Assembly (NCBI RefSeq): GCF_022549695.1
Contig: NZ_JAKZGS010000026.1
Location: forward strand, 1 to 44,793
Origin: Belliella calami
GTDB lineage: Bacteria > Bacteroidota > Bacteroidia > Cytophagales > Cyclobacteriaceae
DNA: 44,793 nt
Reading direction: 5' to 3'
Shown here: piece by piece, positions 35,696 to 44,736 of the stretch
How the letters are laid out: every line of letters begins with the position of its first letter
Position numbering within the stretch: position 1 is the stretch's first letter
Notes under the pieces: generated by a model
Database searches by the model: none
Told to the model about the DNA's origin: nothing
What the model saw: only the letters and a program-made list of their open reading frames with translations
Translations under genes and position numbers: made by a program

Positions 35696-36994
35696 ATGAA
35701 TCTTTCAAAAATCTTAGTAATATCATCCTTAATTTTTACCATTGGATTTGCCTCTTGTCAAACACCAGGTCAATTCAAGAGTGTTGAATTTCGGATTGAA
35801 AATTTGGGAAGTAGAGATCTTTCTGATAAGGCTGTGATATTGCAGCGAAGTGAATTTTCTGAAATAACCGAAGGGGATTTTTATCCTATAATCGTTACAG
35901 ATCAAAATGACACATTACCAGTACAATTTGATGATAAAAACGGTGATGGTGTTTGGGATGAGTTGTTTTTTCTTGCAAACATAAAATCGGGTGAGCTGAT
36001 CAACTGTAGCTTGGTGCTTTTAGACAAAAAGATAGATTTTGAGAAACGAGTCAATATTAGGTTCGGTGTACGTGCTTCAGAAAATGACATCGTTAAACCT
36101 GCTACTAGCCATACATTTTATCCACACCAACTTCCAGGAGTGATGGGTTATCAGCCTTATCAGACGGATGGCCCTTCTTGGGAGAATGATTGTGTTGGAT
36201 TTAGACATTATTTGGACGGTAGGAATTCAAAAGATGTATTTGGAAAAAAGGTGAAATACATGTCTCCAGATAATGTTGGTATCAATGATGAGGGAGTGAC
36301 TGAAGACGATTATCATGTGATGGAGGATTGGGGTCGGGATATTTTGTCAGTTGGCAATTCTGTAGGAATAGGAGGGTTTGGTTTGAAGGTTGGTGATACC
36401 TTGGCTCGATTGGGGGTTACAGAGCAAGATTCATTAAACAATGTTTCGGAAACAGACTATACCATTCTTTCCAATGGATTTATTCGAGGATTGATGCGAT
36501 TTGATTATCATGATTGGAAACCTGAAGTCTTGGATCGAACTTATCAAGTTCAGGAACATACATCGATTTGGCCAGGAATCCATGGATACCAAAATGAGGT
36601 TCGTGTCACTGGGATCAAAGGTGATGAAGAATTGGTGATAGGATTGGTAAACTCCAGAACTGACAAGCCTCTTGCAACATTTGAAATTGGTAATTTTCAA
36701 GTATTGTACACACATGACCTTCAGACTTATGAAAAAGAATGGTATTTGGGTCTTGCCCTAATAGTCCCTAAGGACAAATACTTGGGATATATCGAAGCGC
36801 CTACTGAAGGATCTCTTTCAAATACTTACTTAGCTAGAATGATAATCAATAATGATCATCAATTGTCATACTTTGCTGTAGCAGCGTGGGAGCTTGCTGA
36901 TGAAAATTTTAGAGATGAATTGTATTTTAAAAATTATCTAAAAACAATTGCTGAAGGTTTAGGTGCAGAAGTGAAAATCACAGTTTTGAATTAA
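35696..36994 (+). CDS. DUF4861-family lipoprotein
   Basis: The start is set at ATG 35696 (MNLSKILVIS...), because the frame from 35621 lies within the previous gene and lacks a signal. The 432-residue product has a lipobox-like IGFASCQ (Cys near residue 21), so it should be an outer- or inner-membrane lipoprotein. The remainder is beta-rich with KNGDGVWDELFFLANIKSGE near residue 80, and is typical of DUF4861 proteins, which are regularly found beside GH88/GH105 genes in polysaccharide loci. No reaction is established. It lies 13 bases after the toroid gene and 6 before the GH105 gene. Confidence 0.78.
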   Translation: MNLSKILVISSLIFTIGFASCQTPGQFKSVEFRIENLGSRDLSDKAVILQRSEFSEITEGDFYPIIVTDQNDTLPVQFDDKNGDGVWDELFFLANIKSGELINCSLVLLDKKIDFEKRVNIRFGVRASENDIVKPATSHTFYPHQLPGVMGYQPYQTDGPSWENDCVGFRHYLDGRNSKDVFGKKVKYMSPDNVGINDEGVTEDDYHVMEDWGRDILSVGNSVGIGGFGLKVGDTLARLGVTEQDSLNNVSETDYTILSNGFIRGLMRFDYHDWKPEVLDRTYQVQEHTSIWPGIHGYQNEVRVTGIKGDEELVIGLVNSRTDKPLATFEIGNFQVLYTHDLQTYEKEWYLGLALIVPKDKYLGYIEAPTEGSLSNTYLARMIINNDHQLSYFAVAAWELADENFRDELYFKNYLKTIAEGLGAEVKITVLN

Positions 36995-37000
36995 AAAATT

Positions 37001-38359
37001 ATGCTTACAAGGTATTTGCTCTTTTCGTTGTTTCTCCTTTTGGGTTTTTCTCAAGTAACTGCTCAAAACAAAATTACAGATTCCAATACGCCATTGCATT
37101 TGTTACAGCCTGATTATCCAATTCCTTATGGGCTCACTCAAATCAATGATATTGAAGGTGTGTTGGAAAAAGTCTATCAGTACCTCAACGAAGTAACACC
37201 GCCAAGATTGGTGGATAAAGCTTCTGGATCACCACTCAAGCCATCTCAGTTAGCTGACGGCCAAACGAGATTTGAAAAGGGTGATTTTAGACTCACTAGT
37301 TACGAATGGGGTGTGACTTATGCAGGTATGATGCTTGCTACACAATCCACTGGGGATGTTCGATTTGCTGATTATACATACGAAAGGTTGGGATTTCTTT
37401 CTGGTCTTTTTCCTGAATCAAAAGGGGTTTTCATGAAAGATCCCCAAGCTGATTTTCCTCTGAAATCGATGATTAGTCCCCATGCTTTGGATGATGCAGG
37501 AGCTTTATGTGCAGCGATGATTAAAGCCCAAAAATCAGGGTTTCAATCTGAATTAGATCCAATTATTGAAAATTTTGTTTCATACATATATTCTCGTGAG
37601 TATCGGTTGGATGATGGTACTTTTGCAAGAAACAGACCATTGAAAAACACACTTTGGTTGGATGATTTATTTATGAGTGTTCCAGCTTTGGCATTATATG
37701 CTGATCAATCAGGAGATACCAAATACATGGACGATGCAGTTTCGCAAGTTTTGCATTTTTCGGAGAGAATGTTTAATACACAAACTGGGATTTTTCGTCA
37801 TGGATGGGTAGAAAATTCTGGAAATGCTCCGAGTTATCATTGGGCAAGGGCAAATGGATGGGCATTTATGGCGATGGTTGAACTCTTGTCTGTTTTGCCA
37901 AAAAATCACCCAGAATACACAAAGGTATTGTCTCTCTATCAAGCACATGCTGCTGGCTTGTCTTCTTTTCAATCCAATACTGGTTTTTGGCATCAGCTGT
38001 TGGATCGTAGCGATTCTTATTTAGAAACTTCTGCAACGGCAATTTTCACATATGGGTTTGCAAAAGGGATCAATGAAGGGTGGCTAGACTATAGGGTTTA
38101 TGCTCCATTGACACTTTTGGCTTGGAACGCGGTGGCCAGTAAGGTCAACGAAAGAGGGCAGGTTGAAGGAACCTGTGTAGGTACAGGTATGGGATTCGAT
38201 CCTGCGTTCTACTATCATCGACCTACCAATCTATATGCAGCTCATAGTTATGGTCCAGTGATGTTGGCAGGAGCTGAAATGATTTCATTGTTGAACAAGC
38301 ATAATTATGAAATCGACGAAACAGCTGTTCAGTTCAAGCGGTCAATCCCGAAAATATAA
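37001..38359 (+). CDS. Glycoside hydrolase family 88/105, unsaturated uronyl hydrolase
   Basis: A 452-residue exported enzyme with a signal peptide (LLFSLFLLLGFSQVTA-Q). Its (alpha/alpha)6 barrel is of YteR/YesR type, which hydrates and removes the 4,5-unsaturated uronic acid left by polysaccharide lyases. Family marks are YEWGVTYAGMMLAT near residue 104, WLDDLFMSVPALALYA near 217 with the candidate catalytic Asp, YHWARANGWAFMAMVELL near 279, and GFWHQLLDRSDSYLETSATA near 327. It is in line with DUF4861 6 bases upstream. Whether the uronic acid comes from pectin, ulvan or another glycan is not visible. Confidence 0.88.
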   Translation: MLTRYLLFSLFLLLGFSQVTAQNKITDSNTPLHLLQPDYPIPYGLTQINDIEGVLEKVYQYLNEVTPPRLVDKASGSPLKPSQLADGQTRFEKGDFRLTSYEWGVTYAGMMLATQSTGDVRFADYTYERLGFLSGLFPESKGVFMKDPQADFPLKSMISPHALDDAGALCAAMIKAQKSGFQSELDPIIENFVSYIYSREYRLDDGTFARNRPLKNTLWLDDLFMSVPALALYADQSGDTKYMDDAVSQVLHFSERMFNTQTGIFRHGWVENSGNAPSYHWARANGWAFMAMVELLSVLPKNHPEYTKVLSLYQAHAAGLSSFQSNTGFWHQLLDRSDSYLETSATAIFTYGFAKGINEGWLDYRVYAPLTLLAWNAVASKVNERGQVEGTCVGTGMGFDPAFYYHRPTNLYAAHSYGPVMLAGAEMISLLNKHNYEIDETAVQFKRSIPKI

Positions 38360-38418
38360 ATATGATCCAGTTTTGGGAATATTTCCAAAACGATGTTTAA
38401 AAAGAAGTAAAGCTCAAA

Positions 38419-39648
38419 ATGAACAAGAATCGTCTAATACTTATCCTTATTTTCTTAATATTTTTTGTTATATCCTTGCTTACCAATATTTTGGGGCCAA
38501 TAATCCCAGCCATTATTAATAGTTTTTCGCTCAGCATGGGATTGGCAGGATTTCTTCCATTTTCTTTTTTTGTAGCCTATGGGGTTATGTCTTTGCCCGC
38601 GGGGTTGTTGGTGGAGAAATATAGGGAAAAGAATATCTTGGTTTTATCATTTGGATTGGCTGCTTTTGGTGCATTGATTTTTGCAATTAATACAACATTT
38701 ACCACAGCATTGATTTCTCTGTTTATCATTGGGATAGGTATGGCTATGCTACAAGTAGTGATTAATCCATTGTTAAGGACGACAGGAGGAGAAGAAAACT
38801 TTGCTTTTTATTCAGTTTTGGGACAATTTGCTTTTGGAGCGGCATCTTTCTTGAGTCCACAATTGTATAGTTATTTGGTAAGAAATATCCATACTGATTC
38901 AGGAAATGGACAATTGGAATGGATGAATACAATAGTACCAAAAGAGCTCACTTGGATCTCGGTTTATTGGGTTTTTGCCTTCATTGCGATTTTAATGATA
39001 TGCATAATTTCTTTTTTCAAGTTCTCCAAAGTTGCTCTAAAAGAAGCTGAAAAAATTCAGTTGGGCTATAACCTGAAAAAGTTACTCAAAACAAAAATCG
39101 TTTGGCTGTACTTTCTTGGCGTTTTTTGTTACGTGGGATGTGAGCAAGGTATTGCAAATTGGCTATCAAAATTCCTTTATGACTATCATTATGTGGATCC
39201 AGCCACGACTGGAGCCTTGACGATTTCATATTTTTGGGGATTGTTGACCATAGGTTGTTTGCTTGGGCTCTTACTGTTAAAGGTTTTGGATAGCAAACTA
39301 GTATTGGTTGTTTTTAGCATTGGGGCAATTGTATCATTAGTCCTTGCATTGAACGGAAGTCAAGAGATGGCCTTGTACGCATTTCCCATGACAGGATTTT
39401 TTTTATCTGTAATGTGGTCTGTTATTATCTCTTTAGCGCTCAATTCCCTTTCATATGCCCATGGTACGTTTGCAGGAATATTGTGTAGTGGGATTATCGG
39501 AGGGGCAATATTTCCATTGATCATTGGTCAGTTAGCAGATCAAGTTGGCCTGAGATATAGTTTACTTGTGCTTGTTTTGCCACTTGCTTTTATTCTATCG
39601 ATAGGAATATGGGCGAAGCCTCTGGTTGCAAATTCTAGATTGAAATAA
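38419..39648 (+). CDS. FucP-like sugar MFS transporter
   Basis: A 409-residue, 12-helix major facilitator of the FHS group (FucP, GluP, NagP), which imports fucose, glucose/galactose or amino sugars with protons. Marks include FFVAYGVMSLPAGLLVEKYREKN (helix 2 to loop, with the family-typical short basic loop), MAMLQVVINPLLRTTGG near residue 111, and GCEQGIANWLSKFL near 236. The 3' end overlaps the tail of the convergent LacI gene by 14 bases. The GH29 alpha-L-fucosidase nearby makes L-fucose the best guess, with free uronic acid or rhamnose as alternatives. Confidence 0.85.
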   Translation: MNKNRLILILIFLIFFVISLLTNILGPIIPAIINSFSLSMGLAGFLPFSFFVAYGVMSLPAGLLVEKYREKNILVLSFGLAAFGALIFAINTTFTTALISLFIIGIGMAMLQVVINPLLRTTGGEENFAFYSVLGQFAFGAASFLSPQLYSYLVRNIHTDSGNGQLEWMNTIVPKELTWISVYWVFAFIAILMICIISFFKFSKVALKEAEKIQLGYNLKKLLKTKIVWLYFLGVFCYVGCEQGIANWLSKFLYDYHYVDPATTGALTISYFWGLLTIGCLLGLLLLKVLDSKLVLVVFSIGAIVSLVLALNGSQEMALYAFPMTGFFLSVMWSVIISLALNSLSYAHGTFAGILCSGIIGGAIFPLIIGQLADQVGLRYSLLVLVLPLAFILSIGIWAKPLVANSRLK

Positions 39649-40654
39649 ATTTATTTTTCGTTGTTTCTCGATGTACCAATGAAGTTTTGAGTTGCTCAGT
39701 CATGGGCACTTCAATATTTTCTTCAATGATTTTCAATAAAATTTCTGCTGCACGTTTTCCTATTTCGTAGGCAGGCTGTTTGACTGTGGATAGCTGCGGG
39801 CTGATATATTGAGCCAATGGTTCATCTGCATATCCAATCACAGAAATATCCTCTGGGATTTTGCAATCCCTTTGTTTCAGAACTTTCACTACTTCATAGG
39901 CATTGTAATCGCTAAAAGCGAAAAAGCCATCTATTGGAAATGTATTCAAAATATTATTTACATCATCCAGAAAAAATTCACTATCTCCGGCAATTACCAA
40001 TTCTTCTCGATAATTTAGGCTGTTTTTTTTTAGTGCTTGCTGATACCCCAGAAATCTGTTGAAGCTTGTAGAGATGTAATCAGGGCCTTTGATATGAACT
40101 ATGTTGTGACAACCGCTATCTATCAAGTATTGAACTGCTTCAAAGGCACCATCAAAGTCATTTGTGATTACGTAAGAGGTATTGAGGTCTTCGCATATTC
40201 TGTCTAGTAAGACCAATGGCGTACCATAATCTATGATTTTGGAAAAATGATCTAGATTGTCCGAACTATTTCCGGCTGCGGCCAAAATTCCATCTACCCT
40301 TGCATCCAGAAGTGTCATACATGATTTTTCTTCTTTCTCTTTCAGAGCATCCGAAGTACATATCAAGAGCTGATAGCCTTTTTGGTAGGTGATGCTTTCT
40401 ATTCCTGCTAAAATATTGTTGAAATAATTATGGGTAAACTCAGGTAGAATAAGACCAATGTTGAAAGTCTTATTTGATACCATACTTTTTGCAATGTGGT
40501 TTGGTCTATAGCCATATTTTTGTGCAAGATTGACAATTTGCTCCTTACGCTTCGTGCTGATATTTCCCAATCCATTCAGAGCTCTAGAGACCGTTGAAGG
40601 TGTTACATTGAGCTCTTTTGCCAAATCAGTGATACTTACTTTTTTCTTTTTCAT
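39635..40654 (-). CDS. LacI-family transcriptional regulator of the fucosidase locus
   Basis: A 339-residue LacI/GalR-type protein. The helix-turn-helix VSITDLAKELNVTPSTVSRA starts near residue 5, the hinge YRPNHIAKSMVSNKT follows, and the ligand-binding domain runs from about residue 60 (NIGLILPEFTHNYFNNILAGIE) to SLVHRETT. It is a clear paralogue of the regulator at 15686-16714, with nearly the same recognition helix. It is divergent from the mutarotase and fucosidase genes, with a CAAACGTTTG palindrome between them, the normal arrangement for local control. A fucose-type inducer is inferred. Confidence 0.88.
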   Translation of the reverse strand: MKKKKVSITDLAKELNVTPSTVSRALNGLGNISTKRKEQIVNLAQKYGYRPNHIAKSMVSNKTFNIGLILPEFTHNYFNNILAGIESITYQKGYQLLICTSDALKEKEEKSCMTLLDARVDGILAAAGNSSDNLDHFSKIIDYGTPLVLLDRICEDLNTSYVITNDFDGAFEAVQYLIDSGCHNIVHIKGPDYISTSFNRFLGYQQALKKNSLNYREELVIAGDSEFFLDDVNNILNTFPIDGFFAFSDYNAYEVVKVLKQRDCKIPEDISVIGYADEPLAQYISPQLSTVKQPAYEIGKRAAEILLKIIEENIEVPMTEQLKTSLVHRETTKNKFISI

Positions 40655-40870
40655 AATCTATTCACGTCTCAAGGTACAAACATTACCCCATCTATTCAAT
40701 TTGTTCCCATAGTGGATGGTGTGTTTTTACCTTTGCCTATATCATTTCATCCGAAATTCATCCAAAACGCATATTTCAAAGGTATGAAACCCTCTCTATT
40801 TCATCTTTAAAATCAGGTTGATATGATGCTAAAGCATTTTTCCCAAAAGGGATGACTTTCAACTATTAGG

Positions 40871-40880
40871 CAAACGTTTG
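40871..40880. promoter_or_regulatory. Probable LacI-family operator before the mutarotase gene
   Basis: CAAACGTTTG is a perfect 10-bp palindrome with the CG centre typical of LacI-family sites. It lies between the divergent LacI gene and the mutarotase gene, 54 bases before the latter. A TACCTTTG box at 40912-40919 downstream fits the Bacteroidota -7 element TAnnTTTG. Confidence 0.5.
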
Positions 40881-40933
40881 ACTGGAATTTAATATAAATA
40901 AAAGCTAACATTACCTTTGGTAAAATTGATAGA

Positions 40934-41293
40934 ATGAATACATATTATTTGGTTCTTGATCTTGTAGAGCAAATGGAATCTATAGCATCCTATGAAAAAT
41001 GGCATCAAAACGTCTGGCCGGAAATCAAAGAAAGCATATTTAATGCTGGAATAATCGGAATGGAGATTTACAGGACAGGAAATAGACTCTTGATGGTCAT
41101 GGAAGTAGGTGAGGATTTTAGCTTTGACCAAAAATCAAGAATGGACGCTTCAAACCCCAAAGTTCAAGAATGGGAGACTTTGATGGACAAGTATCAAAAG
41201 AGACTTCCTTGGGCAAAAGAAGGTCAAAAGTGGGTACTAATGGATAGGATTTTTCATTTGTCTTCACATGATGAATCAAATAGTGATATGTGA
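40934..41293 (+). CDS. RhaM-type mutarotase (DUF718), likely for L-fucose or L-rhamnose
   Basis: A 119-residue cytoplasmic protein of the L-rhamnose mutarotase fold (dimeric alpha/beta barrel), which interconverts the anomers of a 6-deoxy sugar after uptake. The family pattern is visible in YEKWHQNVWPEIKESIFNAG (residues 20-39, with the conserved His and Trp), IEIYRTGNRLLMVMEV-like strands, and the late WVLMDRIFHL. It lies 83 bases before a GH29 alpha-L-fucosidase and shares a promoter region with the LacI gene. Relatives in fucose loci have been described as type 2 L-fucose mutarotases, so fucose is preferred here. Confidence 0.8.
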   Translation: MNTYYLVLDLVEQMESIASYEKWHQNVWPEIKESIFNAGIIGMEIYRTGNRLLMVMEVGEDFSFDQKSRMDASNPKVQEWETLMDKYQKRLPWAKEGQKWVLMDRIFHLSSHDESNSDM

Positions 41294-41376
41294 CTTTCGA
41301 TCGCGGGGTTGTCTTGTCGCAATTGCTTCTAAAAAAGGAGAAATACTTAAAGAAAATTAACTAAACACCAAAATAA

Positions 41377-43032
41377 ATGAAAACTGTCACTAAATCGATT
41401 CTGTTTGGCATGTCGCTCAGTTTATGCCTAAATATGTATTCTTTTGGTCAAGAAGAATTTTTATCACCTATAGGACCCAATAATGAACCCCAACACACAG
41501 GGAAGTTTGAGCCAAACTGGGAATCCCTCAGCCAATACAATACTCCAGAGTGGTTTCGAGATGCAAAATTTGGAATATGGGCACATTGGGGGCCTCAATG
41601 TCAACCTGGGCAGGGTGATTGGTATGCTAGAAATATGTATGATGAAGGAAGTAAAACTTACAATTGGCATGTTGACAACTATGGACACCCTTCAGAAGCT
41701 GGTTTCATGGAAGTAATCCGCAGCTGGAAAGCGGAAAGATGGGATCCTGAAAAGTTGGTGGCCCTCTACAAAAAAGCTGGTGCCCAGTATTTTTTCGCTA
41801 TGGCCAACCACCATGACAATTTGGATTTGTGGGACAGTGAACATCATGAGTGGAATTCAGTAAGTGTAGGCCCTAAGCGAAACATTATTTTGGAGTGGGC
41901 TAATGCAGCTAAAGCAAATAAGCTTCCTTTGGGATTAAGTGTGCATTCAGCCCATGCTTGGAGATGGTATGAATCCTCTCAGTTAGCTGATGAAAATGGG
42001 CCTTTCAAAGGTGTGCCATATGATGGAAACTTGAAAAAGGAAGATGGCAAAGGGAAATGGTGGGAGGGACTGGATCCCCAAAATCTCTATGCACAAAATC
42101 ATAAGCTGAGTGAAGGAAGTGAGGATATCAATAAAATCCATTCCCAGTGGGATTGGGAAAATGGTGCTGAAGTGCCATCTGTAGAGTATAGTGAAAACTT
42201 TTACAACAGGTCTATAGATCTGATCAATAAATTCAATCCCGATTTGTTGTATTTTGATGATACCGGATTGCCACTTTACCCAATATCTGATGCAGGACTG
42301 AAGATAGCCGCGCATTTTTACAATAGCAATATGGCAAATAATGATGGGAAACTGGAAGCAGTATTATTTGGAAAGATTCTTTCTGAGAGCCAAAAGGAAG
42401 CACTCGTTTGGGATGTGGAAAGAGGTGCTCCTGCAGAACTGCAACAAAAACCATGGCAAACATGTACATGTATTGGAAATTGGCATTATAGTGAAGATGT
42501 CTACAATCAGGATAGATATAAGTCTGCCAACGATGTCATTCATATGCTTGTGGATGTGGTCAGTAAAAATGGCAACCTTTTGTTGAACGTTCCGATCAAG
42601 GGAGATGGAAGTATAGATGATAAGGAAATCCAAATCGTAGAAAATATAGGCAAATGGATGGAAATCAACAAAGAAAGTATTTTCTCTACCAGACCTTGGG
42701 AAGTATTCGGCGAAGGACCATCTGTCGAAATCAAAAACCCCATCAATGCCCAAGGTTTCAATGAAGGTAAAATGAAGTTTACCGAGAAAGATATCAGATT
42801 CAACCAAAAGGGAAAGCTACTTTATGCTACTATTTTAGGCCTTCCATCTGAAACTGTCCAAATCAAAAGCTTGGGATCTCGTGCTTCTGGTTTTGGAAAA
42901 ATCAAAAAAGTTGAACTTTTGGGAAGTTCCGAAAAAGTAAAGTGGAAAATTAGTGACAATATGCTAAGCATTGAGCCCCCAGCAGACTTCCCAAATGACA
43001 TTGCATTGGTCTACAAAATTCAAAGGAAATAA
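41377..43032 (+). CDS. Alpha-L-fucosidase, glycoside hydrolase family 29
   Basis: A 551-residue exported retaining fucosidase. A signal peptide (SILFGMSLSLCLNMYSFG-Q) is followed by the GH29 catalytic barrel, which shows WFRDAKFGIWAHWGPQ near residues 60-75, FFAMANHHDNLDLWDS near 138-153, and LLYFDDTG at 290-297 with the catalytic nucleophile expected at Asp294. Also typical are MLVDVVSKNGNLLLNVP near 391-407 and a beta-sandwich C-terminal region. It removes terminal L-fucose from glycans in the periplasm or outside. The inferred partners are the mutarotase, the FucP-like carrier and the GH88/GH105 enzyme. No fucose catabolic genes (fucI, fucK, fucA) are in the window. Confidence 0.92.
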   Translation: MKTVTKSILFGMSLSLCLNMYSFGQEEFLSPIGPNNEPQHTGKFEPNWESLSQYNTPEWFRDAKFGIWAHWGPQCQPGQGDWYARNMYDEGSKTYNWHVDNYGHPSEAGFMEVIRSWKAERWDPEKLVALYKKAGAQYFFAMANHHDNLDLWDSEHHEWNSVSVGPKRNIILEWANAAKANKLPLGLSVHSAHAWRWYESSQLADENGPFKGVPYDGNLKKEDGKGKWWEGLDPQNLYAQNHKLSEGSEDINKIHSQWDWENGAEVPSVEYSENFYNRSIDLINKFNPDLLYFDDTGLPLYPISDAGLKIAAHFYNSNMANNDGKLEAVLFGKILSESQKEALVWDVERGAPAELQQKPWQTCTCIGNWHYSEDVYNQDRYKSANDVIHMLVDVVSKNGNLLLNVPIKGDGSIDDKEIQIVENIGKWMEINKESIFSTRPWEVFGEGPSVEIKNPINAQGFNEGKMKFTEKDIRFNQKGKLLYATILGLPSETVQIKSLGSRASGFGKIKKVELLGSSEKVKWKISDNMLSIEPPADFPNDIALVYKIQRK

Positions 43033-43210
43033 ATTATGCTTAGAGCCAAATTGGTCATGTTGTAAAAAGGAAGCTTTAGGTTTCTGGCAAAATTTTGCAG
43101 TACAAGACTTCCAATAAGCACTGCTGTCAAAATATTGAAGATGACTGTCTTAAAGGAGTATGATTATTTTACCTACTTGAAAATGTATTATTCATTGACC
43201 AAAGCCTACA

Positions 43211-44002
43211 TTAAAAAAAGGAAAGTTTCATTTTAAAGATACCTGCCCATCGATTGATAAGTTTTGACAAGCCCCTTTGGTAGTGTAAGGGTCCGCCATG
43301 GTATTTTTTAAAGAAATCATAGTGCTTTGAATTCAAGTAATCTATCATTAAATACTTGTCACTCTTTCTAAAACATTTCCTTCTTGATTGTGCTAATATT
43401 CTGTAATAGAATCCTATGAAAGGCAGCTGGACTACGTTACCTCCATTTTTCAAAAGTGAGATCCAGAATTCCCAGTCTTCCCAACCTTTGCTCATATTGG
43501 CATCAAACCCTCCAACAGCTTTCCAGTCTTCTTTTCTAAAGATTGCACTGATAAAGATCATGTTATCTTTTGCTAGGGATGAGAGAGAAAAAGGCTTAAG
43601 TTTCCAAAAACCACTCTTCATGCCGAATTTTTCTGCTAAGCAATAGACAAGCTTGACGTCATTTGAGCCTTGAAGCACAGCTACCGCCTCGGATATATAG
43701 TTTTCGGAAATTAAGTCATCCCCATCGAGTGGCAAAATGATTTCACCTTTGGCACTAGAAATCCCATTGTTTCTTGCATTGGAAGGGCCTTGGTTGTTTT
43801 GGTTTATCCCTTTGATGCGCTTATCCATTTTTTCAAGTGACTGGATAATGTCCCATGAATTGTCCTCAGACCCATCATTGACAATTATAATTTCGAGGTT
43901 TTTATGTATTGAACCCAAGACAGAATTTACTGTTTCAACAATATAATTTTGATGGTTGAAACAAGGAATAATTACAGAAACAAGCGGTTGGTTATTGCTC
44001 AT
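43211..44002 (-). CDS. Family 2 glycosyltransferase
   Basis: A 263-residue GT-A fold transferase using a nucleotide sugar. It starts with VSVIIPCFNHQNYIVETVNSVL (residues 8-29) and EIIIVNDGSEDNSW, has the DGDDL metal-binding DxD variant near residue 94 and KGWEDWEFWISLLKNGG near 168. It ends with a basic amphipathic segment (KLINRWAGIFKMKLSFF) that may attach it to the membrane. Genes of this kind belong to exopolysaccharide or O-antigen clusters, and a second GT2-like fragment follows on the same strand. Donor and acceptor are unknown. Confidence 0.88.
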   Translation of the reverse strand: MSNNQPLVSVIIPCFNHQNYIVETVNSVLGSIHKNLEIIIVNDGSEDNSWDIIQSLEKMDKRIKGINQNNQGPSNARNNGISSAKGEIILPLDGDDLISENYISEAVAVLQGSNDVKLVYCLAEKFGMKSGFWKLKPFSLSSLAKDNMIFISAIFRKEDWKAVGGFDANMSKGWEDWEFWISLLKNGGNVVQLPFIGFYYRILAQSRRKCFRKSDKYLMIDYLNSKHYDFFKKYHGGPLHYQRGLSKLINRWAGIFKMKLSFF

Positions 44003-44148
44003 AGCTCAATAAAATTTTTTGCTAAAGTTCCAATCCCAAAAAGAAAAATATCTTTTCAAGACTGGATTTGGTAAAGATTTGGGTATAGATATATTTAAGG
44101 ATCAGCAGCGTTTAGCTTGCTGATCTGATTTCCTGATTTTTCAATTAT

Positions 44149-44736
44149 CTAAACATGAAATAATTTTTTTAGTTTTAATCCCCAGCTGTACCTACTAGCA
44201 AAAGCTAAATCCGAAAAAAAGCCTTTGCTTGTTATTGATAGGTAAAGGTTTCTATTTCTCCATATCTCCAGACCAAAACCAAAAGAAAAATAGCTGTTTT
44301 CCCTTGAGTTTGCCAAGTCGATTATTTTTGGAAAACACTCAGCTTTTTGATTTTGAAATATCGGTTTGCAAGCAATTAGCCAAATGTTTTCTCTTGAAAT
44401 CCTCATTTTCGCCCGCTGGAAACCTGTAATCCGCCTTCTCTTGCCTTCCAAATCTGTCTGATTGTTGGCATGCTGTCTATACCTAACCAAGACTTCTTTG
44501 GTATTTTCGATTTGACCCATAGCAGCAGCATTCAAAGCAAGCCATTGGTCGTAAAAACCAACAGCTGGAAAGGGGATAGCCTTTGCCAGTAAGCTTTTGT
44601 GGAAAAGCATGGCATGACCCGAAATGCAGTTGAACAACAAGAATGCAAATACTGGCCGACCAGATATCAATGCTGTCCTAAATAATTTTTTCTTCTTTAA
44701 GAATATTAGGTTAGAGGCAATTGTGAAGTGATTTAT
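44149..44736 (-). pseudogene. C-terminal part of a family 2 glycosyltransferase, apparently disrupted
   Basis: An open frame ending at 44149 encodes the distal half of a GT2 enzyme: a NCISGHAMLFHKSLL segment (the region after the DxD domain), FYDQWLALNAAAMGQIE and VRYRQHANNQTDLEG. The N-terminal domain with the nucleotide-sugar motif is missing. Only a TTG (44668-44670) could serve as a start, and in-frame TAA at 44737-44739 closes the frame upstream. Before that stop, another frame reads DHDKPPKYNPQGILFPDYK, which looks like continuing GT2 sequence and ends in its own TAA at 44733-44735. A frameshift is therefore likely, but the window ends 54 bases further on and a sequencing error is also possible. 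Confidence 0.55.

Noticed and set aside
40934-41293. The mutarotase as proof of a rhamnose pathway
   Set aside because: No rhamnose isomerase, kinase or rhamnosidase is in the window, while an alpha-L-fucosidase is its direct neighbour; fucose is at least as likely.
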